Part shown: positions 1 to 17,934 of the stretch, piece by piece
Numbering within the stretch: the stretch's first letter is position 1
How the letters are laid out: each line of letters starts with the position of its first letter
NCBI RefSeq assembly: GCF_016862395.1
Contig: NZ_BOMW01000041.1
Span: forward strand, 1 to 64,000
Source: Actinoplanes siamensis
GTDB lineage: Bacteria > Actinomycetota > Actinomycetes > Mycobacteriales > Micromonosporaceae
Direction of reading: 5' to 3'
DNA length: 64,000 bases
Program-made: the position numbers and the translations under genes
The notes under the pieces: generated by a model
What the model saw: the letters and a program-made list of their open reading frames with translations, nothing else
Told to the model about the DNA's origin: nothing
Databases searched by the model: none

Positions 1-9107
<9,107 letters not shown>

Positions 9108-9169
9108 TGTCTCGGCCGTCGAATCTCAGAGATGCGCACCCGGAGGAGCGTGTGCGGGCGGCGAGCGTC

Positions 9170-9829
9170 TCAGACGGTGAGGAGCCCGAGCTCGATCGCA
9201 CGGACCACGGCGAGGGTCCGGTTGGGGCAGTTGAGCTTGGCCAGAATGATGCCCACCACTCGTTTGACGCCGTGTTCGGAGATGCTCAGCGATCGGGCGA
9301 CCTGCCGGTTGCTCTGCCCCTCGGCGATCAAGCGCAGCACCTGCTGTTCGCGTGCCGTCAGGGCGACCATCGAGGCGCGCTGCGAGGCGTCGTCGCCGGC
9401 CCGGTCCGGCGCCGTCACCGATCGGCGCGCCACGGTCGCCGACACGTGGAATCGCCCGGCCTCCACGTCGAGGATCGCTTCGCGCAGGGTCTCGGGGCGC
9501 AGATCCGCCCAGTCCAGGAAACCGTTCGCGTGATCGATCCAGGACGGCTCCACACTGTCGCCGGAATCCACCAGGATCAGTACATGCAGGTTGTGGGCGC
9601 GCAGCTTGTCCGCGATCTTGTCGCAGACGGGCTCGAGCGCATTGCTGGAGGAGATAACCAGTTGGGCGTCGCAGAGCGCCGAAAGATCGCCGATATCCGT
9701 GACGAATTGTGCCGTCACCGGGAGGTCGAGCGAGCGAAACATTCCCTCGACACTGTATCGACGAATGTCGTCGGGAATTACCAGCACGACCTGGAGATCG
9801 GGATCGAGCGTGTCGGCGGGCGCCGCCAT
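9170..9829 (-). CDS. LuxR/NarL-type transcriptional regulator with atypical receiver-like domain
   Basis: 219 residues. The C-terminal 60 residues are a clear LuxR helix-turn-helix (LTAREQQVLRLIAEGQSNRQ, then KRVVGIILAKL). The N-terminal half looks like a CheY fold, but the strand that normally ends in the phospho-acceptor Asp reads AQLVISSSN. It is therefore probably not phosphorylated in the usual way. It lies convergent to the PKS, 62 bp beyond its stop, which suggests a cluster regulator. The ATG at 9829 is chosen because similarity to the family stops there; the frame stays open upstream but becomes lower-GC and unrecognisable. Confidence 0.85.
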   Translation of the reverse strand: MAAPADTLDPDLQVVLVIPDDIRRYSVEGMFRSLDLPVTAQFVTDIGDLSALCDAQLVISSSNALEPVCDKIADKLRAHNLHVLILVDSGDSVEPSWIDHANGFLDWADLRPETLREAILDVEAGRFHVSATVARRSVTAPDRAGDDASQRASMVALTAREQQVLRLIAEGQSNRQVARSLSISEHGVKRVVGIILAKLNCPNRTLAVVRAIELGLLTV

Positions 9830-10619
9830 CTCGGTGCGCGACGGAGATTGTCTGGCCGTCGTGAAAGGCGGTCGGTTGCGTATATCAGGTATTGGATGTC
9901 CGCCGGTCCCACTAGGTTGCCACGCCAACCTATCGTTTACCCTGCCCACCAGTGATCCCCGATTTCTGATACTGACCATCTCAGGGGTTCGACCCCGAAG
10001 GGGAGCATCGCACGGTTTTGTCGGGACCGTCCAGTCCTGCCCGGCGTGGCCGGCGTCATTGATGATCATGGTTGTGGTCGGCGGGAGCAGGGCGATCACG
10101 GCGCGGCCCAGGTCCGCTGTGGAGGAGGTCAGGATCTTGTAGTGGTCCTGGTCACAGTGCGATCCCGGTGGACTCGGCTCGCACCGTCCAGGACCCACTG
10201 TCGCGGTTCGGCCGTGGTGTCGCAGGTCGCGGCGCGGTGGTCCGCACCGGGCATGAAACCCGCTCCGCCGCAACCCCGCGGAAGCCATGAATTCCCGTGA
10301 ATAGCAAGCCCTCGGCGGCAGAAGATCTAACCCTGGATAGGGCACAAAATCTGTTCGGACGCAATGGCTCTGACCAGAAATCTGAGCTTGACAGTCGTCC
10401 TGAGCCTGTTTATGGTCCACTGTCCGGCCTTGCTGACCGATATCCGAAGGTGTTCATGACCGCGCCTCCCCTCCGACGTCGCCGAAGTCGCGGCAGCAGT
10501 TTATTCTTGCCGTTCTCGTGGTCTGCTCGCCGCCGATCCGGCTGGACAATACCGTCCTGAGCGCTGCGCTGGAGACCTTGACCGTTCTCATGTGGACCGT
10601 CACCGGACCCGCGCGCACC
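9830..10619. other. Long intergenic stretch with no recognised gene
   Basis: About 790 bp between the LuxR-type gene and the truncated response regulator. Parts are clearly more AT-rich than the surroundings, for example near 9840-9980 and 10300-10400, as expected for promoters. Reading frames on both strands have ordinary-looking composition but no recognisable domain. Promoters for the leftward LuxR gene should lie at its left side. No IS ends or strong palindromes were seen. Confidence 0.5.
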
Positions 10620-10988
10620 TCATTGCGGCAGCACGTCCGTCGCTCTGATCAGATCGTTCTGATAAGCGATGACGACCAATTGCGCCCCATCCCGCGCAGT
10701 CAACTTGATCATCGTGCGGTTGACGTGGGTCTTGACCGTCAGTGGCGAGAGGTGCAGCGGCCGGGCTATGTCGTCGTTGGACAGGCCGTGCGCGACCAGC
10801 ACGAGGATCTCGGTCTCCCGCCCGGTGACCCGTTCCAGGGCAGGCGGCCGGCGGGCCGCGGGCGGGCGGATCTGGTGAAGGAAGCGGTTGAGCAACCCCC
10901 GGGTGGCGCGCGGTGACAGCGGCGCCTCGCCGGCGGCGACCACCCGGACCGCGCTGACCAGTTCGGCCGGGGCCACCGACATCGTCAT
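10620..10988 (-). pseudogene. Truncated NarL/LuxR response regulator (HTH end only)
   Basis: The frame encodes about 122 residues. It begins with the last receiver helix typical of NarL proteins (APAELVSAVRVVAAGEAPLS). A linker and a full LuxR HTH follow (GRETEILVLVAHGLSNDDIA ... LTVKTHVNRTMIKL). The receiver domain that should precede it is missing: upstream in-frame sequence runs antisense into the ECF sigma gene and is not receiver-like. I read this as a 5'-deleted response regulator whose upstream part was lost next to the sigma gene. A functional HTH-only protein starting at the ATG at 10988 or 10982 cannot be excluded. Confidence 0.65.
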
Positions 10989-11018
10989 GTGCGACGGCTC
11001 GCTCGCTAGGATCGGGGC

Positions 11019-11963
11019 ATGTCCCTGGGCGCCGCCGACGTCGCGCGTTTTGTGGCTTTCCGGCCTCGTCTGGAGGCCATCGCGTACCGGCTGCTCGGGT
11101 CCGCCGCCGAGGCCGAGGACGCCGTCCAGGAGACGTTCCTGCGCTGGCAGGCCGCGGAGGTGGAGCGCATCGAGGTGCCCGAGGCGTGGCTGACCAAGGT
11201 GCTGACCAATCTGTGCCTCAACCAACTCGCCTCGGCGCGCGCCCGGCGTGAGACCTACGTGGGGCAGTGGCTGCCCGAGCCTTTGCTGGCCGGCGACCCG
11301 ATGCTCGGACCGGCGGAGACCGCGGAGCAGCGCGAGTCACTGTCGTACGCGGTGCTGGCCTTGATGGAGCGCCTGTCCCCGCCCGAGCGGGCGGTGTACG
11401 TGCTGCGTGCGGCGTTCGGCTATTCGCATCGGGAACTCGCCGAGGTCCTCGATCTCAGCGAAGCGGCCTGCCAGCAGCTTCTGCACCGCGCCAAGAAGCA
11501 CATCGCGGGCGCCAAGGTGCGCACCGAGATCGACGAGGGCGCCGCCCGGCGGGTGGTCGAGGCGTTTCTGGCCGCGGCCGCCAGCGGCCGGACCGATTCG
11601 CTTGTCGCGCTGCTCACCGCGGACGCGATCTCGATCGGTGACGGCGGCGGGAAGGTGCCGGCCCGCACCAAGGCGTTCGAGGGCGCGACCGCCGTCGCCC
11701 GGTTCATCCGGGGGCTGTTCAAACCTTCCCCCGCCAAGCGTGCCCTCACCGGCGGCGCCACCGAGATCTACGCGTGGACCGCGAACGGCGATCCGGCGGT
11801 GGTGGCGGTGGTGGACGGCCGGGTCATCGGCGTGATGTGCCTGCAGGTGACCGCCGACGGCATCGCCGCGATCCGCGCCCAGGCCAACCCGGACAAGCTG
11901 CGACGGGCGACCGAGCAGTTCGCGGCCCGCGATCACGGGCAACCGCTGCTCGAAGGGTTCTGA
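11019..11963 (+). CDS. ECF41-type RNA polymerase sigma factor (SigJ-like) with SnoaL-like C-terminal domain
   Basis: 314 residues. Sigma region 2 covers roughly 5-75 and region 4 roughly 105-165 (ERAVYVLRAAFGYSHRELAE). The NTF2/SnoaL-like extension runs about 170-314. Two hallmarks of the ECF41 group are present: WLPEPL in the linker and NPDKL near the C-terminus. In that group the C-terminal domain controls core-polymerase binding in place of a separate anti-sigma factor. An AGGATCGGGG stretch precedes the ATG. The next gene, 91 bp downstream on the same strand, is an FAD oxidoreductase. ECF41 genes commonly sit next to an oxidoreductase or carboxymuconolactone decarboxylase that is their target. 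Confidence 0.92.
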   Translation: MSLGAADVARFVAFRPRLEAIAYRLLGSAAEAEDAVQETFLRWQAAEVERIEVPEAWLTKVLTNLCLNQLASARARRETYVGQWLPEPLLAGDPMLGPAETAEQRESLSYAVLALMERLSPPERAVYVLRAAFGYSHRELAEVLDLSEAACQQLLHRAKKHIAGAKVRTEIDEGAARRVVEAFLAAAASGRTDSLVALLTADAISIGDGGGKVPARTKAFEGATAVARFIRGLFKPSPAKRALTGGATEIYAWTANGDPAVVAVVDGRVIGVMCLQVTADGIAAIRAQANPDKLRRATEQFAARDHGQPLLEGF

Positions 11964-12054
11964 CCCCGTGTGAGGTGCTTCACATCACGGCCCTGTCAGC
12001 AATCGGCGGGCTGCCCGGTTCAAGGGGCGAACCGTGAGAGACAGGAGCACGCAC

Positions 12055-13254
12055 ATGCAGCATCGCATCGTCGTCCTCGGCGCCGGGTACGCCGGGGCCG
12101 TCGTCGCCGGCCGGCTCGCCAAGCGGCTGTGTCCCGCCGACGTGGCCATCTCCCTGGTCAACGCCGAGCCGGACTTCGTCGAGCGGATCCGCCTGCACCA
12201 GTTGGCCACCGGCCAGGACCTCAAGGCCCGGCCGCTGCGGGACATGTTCGCCGGCACCGGCGTCACCGTGGTGATCGCACGCGTCACCGGCGTCGACACC
12301 GACCGCCGCACCGCCGTGGTGACCGGACCGGACGGCACGCGCGAACTCGGCTACGACACGCTGGTGTACGCACTGGGTAGCGGAGCGGGCAGCGCGAGCG
12401 TTCCCGGGGCGGGTCAGCACGCTTACGACATCGCCGGGCGCCCCGGCGCGTTGCGGCTACGCGAGCGCCTGGCCCGTCTCGGGGCGGGCGAGCGCGTCGT
12501 GGTCGTCGGCGGCGGCCTCACCGGCATCGAGGCCGCGACCGAGATCGCCGAGTCGCACCCCGCCCTCGACGTCGCGCTGGCCACCGGTGGGTGGCTCGGG
12601 GACCGGCTTTCCCCCAAGGGCCGCCGTCACCTGCGCAAGGTCTGCGACACTCTCGGGATCACCGTGTACGAGAACACCACAGTCACCGGCGTCACCGCCG
12701 ATCACGTCGACTGTGCGGGCGGCACGACGATCCCGGCCGCGGTCACCCTCTGGACGGCGGGGTTCGTGGCCTCCCCGACAGCGCGGCAGACCTCGCTGGA
12801 ACTCGCCGGCACCGGTCAGATCGTCGTCGACGGGACCATGCGCTCGGTGTCGCATCCGGATGTCTACGCCGTCGGTGACGCCGCGTTCGCGATGGGCGCG
12901 GGGAACAAGCCGCTGCGCATGTCGTGCGCGTCGGGCACGCCGATGGCGTGGCAGGCGGCCGACGCCATCGCCGCCCGGCTGACCGGCGGGAAGCTGCCCA
13001 CCGTACCGCTGCGGTACTTCAACCAGTGTGTCTCGCTGGGCCGCCGGGAAGGTCTCGTCCAGTACGTCACCGCCGACGACCGCGCCGTGCCGGCGGCCCT
13101 GACCGGCCGGCTCGCCGCCGCCTACAAGGAGCTGGTCTGCAAGGGCGCCGCCTGGGGCGTGACCCACCCGACCCTCGGACTGCCCAGCCGGCGACGTCGC
13201 ATCACGGCGCGGCCGGCCGCTACGGTCGCGCCCAACGGCGGCGTGCCGGCCTGA
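12055..13254 (+). CDS. NAD(P)/FAD-dependent oxidoreductase (NDH-2-like)
   Basis: 399 residues with two Rossmann dinucleotide motifs: GAGYAG at about 9-14 for FAD and GGGLTG at about 152-157 for NAD(P)H. The C-terminal FAD motif YAVGDAA precedes the usual substrate-side helices. This is the layout of type II NADH dehydrogenases and related quinone reductases. No transmembrane segment is evident. The ATG at 12055 is preferred to the GTG at 12034 because GGAG lies about 9 bases before it. Its place just after the ECF41 sigma gene suggests it is that sigma factor's target. The electron acceptor is unknown. Confidence 0.88.
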   Translation: MQHRIVVLGAGYAGAVVAGRLAKRLCPADVAISLVNAEPDFVERIRLHQLATGQDLKARPLRDMFAGTGVTVVIARVTGVDTDRRTAVVTGPDGTRELGYDTLVYALGSGAGSASVPGAGQHAYDIAGRPGALRLRERLARLGAGERVVVVGGGLTGIEAATEIAESHPALDVALATGGWLGDRLSPKGRRHLRKVCDTLGITVYENTTVTGVTADHVDCAGGTTIPAAVTLWTAGFVASPTARQTSLELAGTGQIVVDGTMRSVSHPDVYAVGDAAFAMGAGNKPLRMSCASGTPMAWQAADAIAARLTGGKLPTVPLRYFNQCVSLGRREGLVQYVTADDRAVPAALTGRLAAAYKELVCKGAAWGVTHPTLGLPSRRRRITARPAATVAPNGGVPA

Positions 13255-13313
13255 GCAGCGGCGGCGGTGCGGCGGGCGCGGGACGGCTCGTCGGGCGGGT
13301 ACCTTTGCCGGCA

Positions 13314-14189
13314 TCACCGGGAGGTGCCGGTGTCCGGCCCGATCTCCTCGTCCTGGCGCTGGAGCGGTTCGCCGTTGGTCCTGGCGCGCCTGGCCCGGAG
13401 CAGCAGGGCGGCCGCGGCGGTCAGTGCGAACGCCGCGGCGATCCAGCCGGCGCCGACGGCGTCGAGGCGGTTCGAGATGTGGCCGGGCAGTTCGGCGACT
13501 TCGCCGACGAGCGGGTCGTCGGCGTCGCCACCGGCGTTGACACGCAGCTCGTACCAGCCGTAGTAGGCGACGTAGGCGCCGGCGAGCAGCAGGAGTGCGC
13601 CGCTGGTCCGGGAGACGTAGGGCAGCACCGCGCGGGTACGGCGTACGACGGTGTCCTGGGCGAGCGCGACCAGCAGGGCGAGCAGGCCGACGACGAGACC
13701 CATGCCGATCCCGTACGCGAGGAAGGCGCCCACGCCCCCGAGCACGTCCCCGCTGCCGGAGACCAGTCCGGTGACGGCCAGGAACGGGGCGATGGTGCAG
13801 GACAGCGACGCGACCGCGTAGGAGGCGCCGTAGCCGTACAGGCCCAGCAGTGAGCCGGTGGGGCCGCCGGCGTTGAGCCGGGGGAACGGCATCTGCAGTT
13901 CGCGGCCGGCCAACAGCCAGCCGCCGAGCAGGACCAGGCCGGCGCCGATGACCATGGTGAGCCAGGGCAGGTGCTGCTGGATGGGGGCGGTGACCACGCC
14001 GATGAGCAGGCCCGCGATGCCGAAGACGGTGACGAATCCGGTGGTCATGGCGGCCGAGAGCCGCATCGCGCGCAGGACTCCGCCGGGCCCGGACACGAGC
14101 AGCAGCAGGAACGACGGGAGCAGCGCGAAGCCGCACGGGTTGAACGCGGCGATCAGGCCGGCGGCGAGGGCGAAGGCGAGATCGTCCAT
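13314..14189 (-). CDS. ccdA: CcdA/DsbD-type cytochrome c biogenesis transmembrane protein
   Basis: 291 residues, strongly hydrophobic with six to seven predicted membrane helices. The first helix carries NPCGFALLP, the redox-cysteine motif of CcdA. These proteins move reducing equivalents from cytoplasmic thioredoxin to extracytoplasmic thiol proteins. The gene follows the thioredoxin-like lipoprotein gene with no gap: that gene's TAG stop is directly followed by this ATG. The C-terminal end is charged and probably cytoplasmic. No cytochrome-assembly genes lie nearby, so the partner is most likely the neighbouring TlpA-like protein. Confidence 0.9.
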   Translation of the reverse strand: MDDLAFALAAGLIAAFNPCGFALLPSFLLLLVSGPGGVLRAMRLSAAMTTGFVTVFGIAGLLIGVVTAPIQQHLPWLTMVIGAGLVLLGGWLLAGRELQMPFPRLNAGGPTGSLLGLYGYGASYAVASLSCTIAPFLAVTGLVSGSGDVLGGVGAFLAYGIGMGLVVGLLALLVALAQDTVVRRTRAVLPYVSRTSGALLLLAGAYVAYYGWYELRVNAGGDADDPLVGEVAELPGHISNRLDAVGAGWIAAAFALTAAAALLLRARRARTNGEPLQRQDEEIGPDTGTSR

Positions 14190-14759
14190 CTAGAGCAGGT
14201 GCTGTTCGATCAGCGCGGACAGCTCGTCCTCGTCGAGAGGGCCGGTGGCGGACTCGGTGCCGCCGGCCGGGTCGATGAACAGGTACGACGACTGGCTGGT
14301 GACCCGAAAATGCTTGTAGAGGGCGCCGTTGGTGTCGTTGAGCTGCGGCAGTTCCGAGGTGCCGGTGCGCTCGACGAACTGGTTCATCTTCTCGGTGCTG
14401 GGGTCGAGGCCGGCGACGCCGACGACGGTGACGCGGCCGCGGTACCGCTCTGCGATCGTCGCGACGGCGGGGCCCTCGGCCTGGCATTTGGGGCACCAGG
14501 GCGCCCAGAACCAGAAGACGGCGGGCTTGCCGGCCAGGGTGGCGCCGTCGAACGCGGTGCCGTCCAGGGTCGTGCCGGTGAATCGGAGCACCCCGGGGGT
14601 CTGCGGGGCCGGCGCCGCACTGGCCGCCGTGGCCGCGGTGGTGCCCGAGGTGGTCGCCGCGGCCGGTGGGGGAGCGGCGGCCTCCGGCGGTTCGCTCCCG
14701 CGCCCGCAGGCCGCCAGAGCACACGCCACCGCGACCATCGAGAGTACGAGTCTCTTCAT
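14190..14759 (-). CDS. Thioredoxin-like (TlpA/ResA-type) lipoprotein
   Basis: 189 residues. A signal peptide ends in the lipobox LAAC, so the protein should be anchored outside the membrane at that Cys. An Ala/Pro-rich linker follows. The thioredoxin fold has the active site WCPKC (PAVFWFWAPWCPKCQAEG), and LFIDPAGG precedes the last strand. It is the first gene of a two-gene operon with ccdA, which would recycle it. The likely role is extracytoplasmic disulphide reduction or resistance to thiol stress; the substrate is unknown. Confidence 0.9.
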   Translation of the reverse strand: MKRLVLSMVAVACALAACGRGSEPPEAAAPPPAAATTSGTTAATAASAAPAPQTPGVLRFTGTTLDGTAFDGATLAGKPAVFWFWAPWCPKCQAEGPAVATIAERYRGRVTVVGVAGLDPSTEKMNQFVERTGTSELPQLNDTNGALYKHFRVTSQSSYLFIDPAGGTESATGPLDEDELSALIEQHLL

Positions 14760-14986
14760 GAGACAGACCGTAGAGCCTCTTCGCGGCGCGGATTCTTACG
14801 AGTCGGGGAAACCCGGCGGCCGAGGCGGATAGCGGATCAGCCGGCTGGCACTCCTCGGGTAGCCACCTGGACGGCCGGGCTCGGGGCCGGGTCCGGCCGG
14901 GACGAGCCGGTCCACCAGATCAAGGCGGACCCGTCGACGCCGGTGGGCCGGCGGCGGTTCTGGTCAGGTCGCCGGGCCGGCTGCCG

Positions 14987-16507
14987 ATGGTCGCGTTCAT
15001 GAGTCTTCTCCGGGGTCGCCCGCTCTGGCAGTGGTGGCTGCTGTGCGGCGCTGTGGTCGGCGCCGTCTATCTGGCGCTGCTGTCGGACAGTCCGCAGTCG
15101 TGGGCGCTCTACGACGTCTTCGGGTTCGCCTCGGCGGCCGCCGTCGTAGCCGGTGTCCGCCGCAACCGGCCGCGCCGGCCCGGGTTGTGGTACTGGTTCG
15201 CCGCGGCGCTGGCCATGTGGGCGGTCGGTGACGTCACCTTCGACCTGCAGTATTTCGCGTGGCACTGGCTGACGTTCCCGGCCCCGGCGGACGTGCCGTA
15301 CCTGCTGGCCTATCCGATGTTCGCGATCGGCGCGTTCCGGATGATCAAGGGGAGGATCTCCGGCCGGGACCGGGCCGGGCTTGTCGACGCGGCGATCGTG
15401 TCGACCAGTCTCGGGTTGCTGTCCTGGTCGTTCCTGATGCGCCCGATCACGCAGGACGACTCGCTCGGTGTGCTGGCCCGGCTGGTCTCCCTGGCCTACC
15501 CGGCCGGGGACCTGCTCCTGCTGATCATGCTGGTGCGGCTGATCACCACGCCCGGCGCCCGCACGGCCAGCTACCGGCTGCTGATCGCGGCGACCGGCGC
15601 TCAGCTGGTCAGCGACATCGGCTACGCGGTGGTCAACATGTTCACCGTCTACACCGACGGGATCCTCGATGCCGGCTGGCTGGCCATGTACCTGCTGTGG
15701 GGCGCGGCGGCGCTGCACCCGTCGATGCGGGCGCTCTCCGAGGTCGCACCGGACCAGGCGGAACGATTCACCCGTGGGCGGCTCTCACTGCTGGCGGTGG
15801 CGTCCCTGCTGGCGCCGGTGGTGCTGGCCGTGCAGGGCCTGACCGACCCGGCCGGCATCGATTGGGTGGCGATCGTGCTCAGCTCGGTCACGTTGTTCCT
15901 GCTGGTGCTGATACGGATGGCGGGGCTGATCTCGCGGGTCCAGGACCAGGCCGCCCAGCTGCGGGCGCTGGCCCACAACGACGCGCTCACCGGGGTGCCC
16001 AATCGGCGTGCCTGGGACCTGGAGCTGAGCCGGGAGATGGCCAAGGCGCTGCGCAGCGGCGAGCCGGTCGCGGTGGCGCTGCTGGACCTCGATCATTTCA
16101 AGCGCTTCAACGACACCCTCGGGCACCCGGCCGGCGACCGCCTGCTCAAAGAGGTCTCGGCCGCCTGGCGCGACCAGTTGCGCGAGGGCGACCTGCTGGC
16201 CCGCTACGGCGGTGAGGAGTTCGGCGTCCTGCTGGCCGGACAGTCCCAGGAAACGGCGCTCGCCGTGCTGGAGAGGATGCGCGCCGTGACCCCGCACGGG
16301 CAGACGTTCTCCGCCGGTGTCGCCGTCTGGGACCGCGCGGAGATCCCCGAGCAGCTGGTCGCCCGTGCCGACGAGGCGCTCTACCGGTCCAAGCACGGCG
16401 GCCGGGACCGGGTCACGGCCGCGGCCGGGCCGGCTGCGGTGTCCGGACCGGGTGAGCTGCCGCCGCTCCGCGAGGAGAGCCGGTCCTCCCATCCGGCGCC
16501 GCGGTAG
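14987..16507 (+). CDS. Membrane diguanylate cyclase (GGDEF)
   Basis: 506 residues. Residues about 10-310 form eight to ten hydrophobic helices, a membrane sensor. The GGDEF domain occupies about 330-480 with the active variant GGEEF near 407. Five residues before it lies RxxD (REGD), the product-inhibition I-site. It should make c-di-GMP and be feedback-inhibited. The tail is Ser/Pro-rich. A second ATG at 14999 is possible; neither start has a strong Shine-Dalgarno. No EAL or HD-GYP partner lies in the window. Confidence 0.92.
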   Translation: MVAFMSLLRGRPLWQWWLLCGAVVGAVYLALLSDSPQSWALYDVFGFASAAAVVAGVRRNRPRRPGLWYWFAAALAMWAVGDVTFDLQYFAWHWLTFPAPADVPYLLAYPMFAIGAFRMIKGRISGRDRAGLVDAAIVSTSLGLLSWSFLMRPITQDDSLGVLARLVSLAYPAGDLLLLIMLVRLITTPGARTASYRLLIAATGAQLVSDIGYAVVNMFTVYTDGILDAGWLAMYLLWGAAALHPSMRALSEVAPDQAERFTRGRLSLLAVASLLAPVVLAVQGLTDPAGIDWVAIVLSSVTLFLLVLIRMAGLISRVQDQAAQLRALAHNDALTGVPNRRAWDLELSREMAKALRSGEPVAVALLDLDHFKRFNDTLGHPAGDRLLKEVSAAWRDQLREGDLLARYGGEEFGVLLAGQSQETALAVLERMRAVTPHGQTFSAGVAVWDRAEIPEQLVARADEALYRSKHGGRDRVTAAAGPAAVSGPGELPPLREESRSSHPAPR

Positions 16508-16525
16508 GGGACGAGGCGAACGGCG

Positions 16526-16609
16526 TCACACCCGGAATCGGGCGATCGTGTCGCGCAGGTGGTCGGCGATGGTCGCGTTGAGTGCCAGCAGGTTCGTCTG
16601 CTCCGCGAT
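16526..16609 (-). pseudogene. Remnant of a methyl-accepting chemotaxis protein
   Basis: Twenty-seven codons and a TGA. They read IAEQTNLLALNATI, the near-invariant hairpin tip of chemoreceptors, joined directly to ADHLRDTIARFRV*, which resembles the extreme C-terminus of such receptors. The signalling helices in between are deleted. It lies in the same frame as, and directly after, the TAG stop of the GCS2-type ligase gene, so it has no start codon of its own. Nothing else chemotactic is in the window. Confidence 0.75.
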
Positions 16610-17722
16610 CTACGTCCTGCCGGCCGGGGCGACGTGCCAGGTGGTCTCCTCGGCGACGACCCGGGCGACCTCGGTCAGGTCGCCGCTGGTGAACATCGTC
16701 ATCCGCTGTCGGCTCGCCGACGTGCCACGCTGCAGGGTGGTGGCGAGCAGGGCGGCCAGCTCGTCGTACTCGCAGTGCTCGCGCAGGTCGGCGGCGACGG
16801 TGTCGAGCAGGGCGCCGACCACCTCGGCCGCCGGCCGCAGGATGCCGGACAGCGGGTGCCAGAGGCACTCGTCCAGGCCGTACCGGGCGGCCCGCCAGCG
16901 GGCGGCCCGGGCCACCTCGTCCGGCAGGTCCGGCGCGGGCGTGCCGCTGGCGGCCCGCCCGGCCATGGTACGGACCAGCCCCCGCACCAGGCCGGCGTGC
17001 AGGATGGCGTCGTCGACCAGTGGGCACACGTCGGCGACCCGGAACTCCAGGGCCGGGTAGCGGACCGACGGCCGCACGTCCCAGTACAGGTGGCTGGCGT
17101 CGTCGATCACCCCGACCGAGAGCAGCCGCTCGACGTGCCGGCGGAACCCGGCGTCGTCGCCGAGCACCGGCGGCGGCCCGGCGATCGGCCAGCGGGCGTA
17201 CCACTGGCTGCGGTAGCTGGCGTAGCCGGTGTCGACCCCTTCCCAGAAGGGCGAGCTGGCGGTCAGCGCGAGCAGGGCGGGCAGCCAGGGCCGGCAGTGG
17301 TCGGAGACGGCCGCGCGCAGGTCCGGGTCGGGGACGCCGACGTGCACGTGGCAGCCGCTGATGTTCAGCTGCAGCGCCAGCACACCCCAGCGTTCCAGCA
17401 ACGCCACGTAGCGGGGCCGGGGTGTCATCCGCTGCTGCCGCCAGGACCCGAACGGGTGGGTGCCGGCGGCGAGCAGCCGGCAGCCGTTGCGCCCGATCGC
17501 GGCGGAGGCCGCCACGCGCAGCCCGACCAGATGCGACCGGATCCCGGCCAGGCCGGTGCAGACCGGCGTGGCCACCTCGAGCTGGGCGGTGCCGATCTCG
17601 GCGTCCACGCCCGGCACCGCGCGGGCCGCCTCCACCATCTCGGCGTCGCCGCACAGCGCGAACGTGTCGGTGCCGACGAGGTGGTACTCCTCCTCGACCC
17701 CGATGGTGAAATCGTCGGTCAT
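16610..17722 (-). CDS. Carboxylate-amine ligase, GCS2 family (YbdK-like)
   Basis: 370 residues, the usual length of the YbdK group. The N-terminus TIGVEEEYHLV is the family's ATP/glutamate-binding signature. ISGCHVHVGVPD and LEFRVADVCPLVDDAI match later conserved blocks. YbdK proteins have weak gamma-glutamylcysteine ligase activity; actinobacterial members have unknown true substrates. GGAGGAGG lies close before the ATG. The stop codon is followed in frame by a chemoreceptor fragment, so the 3' boundary may be the site of an old deletion. Confidence 0.88.
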   Translation of the reverse strand: MTDDFTIGVEEEYHLVGTDTFALCGDAEMVEAARAVPGVDAEIGTAQLEVATPVCTGLAGIRSHLVGLRVAASAAIGRNGCRLLAAGTHPFGSWRQQRMTPRPRYVALLERWGVLALQLNISGCHVHVGVPDPDLRAAVSDHCRPWLPALLALTASSPFWEGVDTGYASYRSQWYARWPIAGPPPVLGDDAGFRRHVERLLSVGVIDDASHLYWDVRPSVRYPALEFRVADVCPLVDDAILHAGLVRGLVRTMAGRAASGTPAPDLPDEVARAARWRAARYGLDECLWHPLSGILRPAAEVVGALLDTVAADLREHCEYDELAALLATTLQRGTSASRQRMTMFTSGDLTEVARVVAEETTWHVAPAGRT

Positions 17723-17934
17723 CCCGGTCCTCCTCCCGTCGGCCGGACGCGGTTACCCGCCGGTGATCGGAGTATTCGCCCGATCCGGCCGGGCCAGAGT
17801 GCGGCCCGGCCAGGCCGGGAACTCGATGCGCCGGACGACGTCCTCGCCCTGCACCGGGCGGTGGACGGCCCCGGGCGGGACCGGCGCCGCCCACGAGGGC
17901 GGCCGCACGGCGTACGGGCACGCCGGCGACCGGC

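Noticed and set aside
9830-10420. N-terminal extension of the LuxR-type regulator to about 416 residues
   Set aside because: The frame is open, but its composition changes sharply, it has no domain, and the receiver-like fold begins at the ATG at 9829.
11964-12054. ECF41-type promoter before the FAD oxidoreductase
   Set aside because: A TGTCA element is present at about 11994, but a CGTC at the expected spacing was not found, so I do not call the promoter.
17723-17934. Gene piece between the GCS2 ligase and the permease
   Set aside because: Frames in this 210-bp gap are Arg/Pro/Gly-rich without any recognisable motif. It is treated as leader and intergenic sequence.
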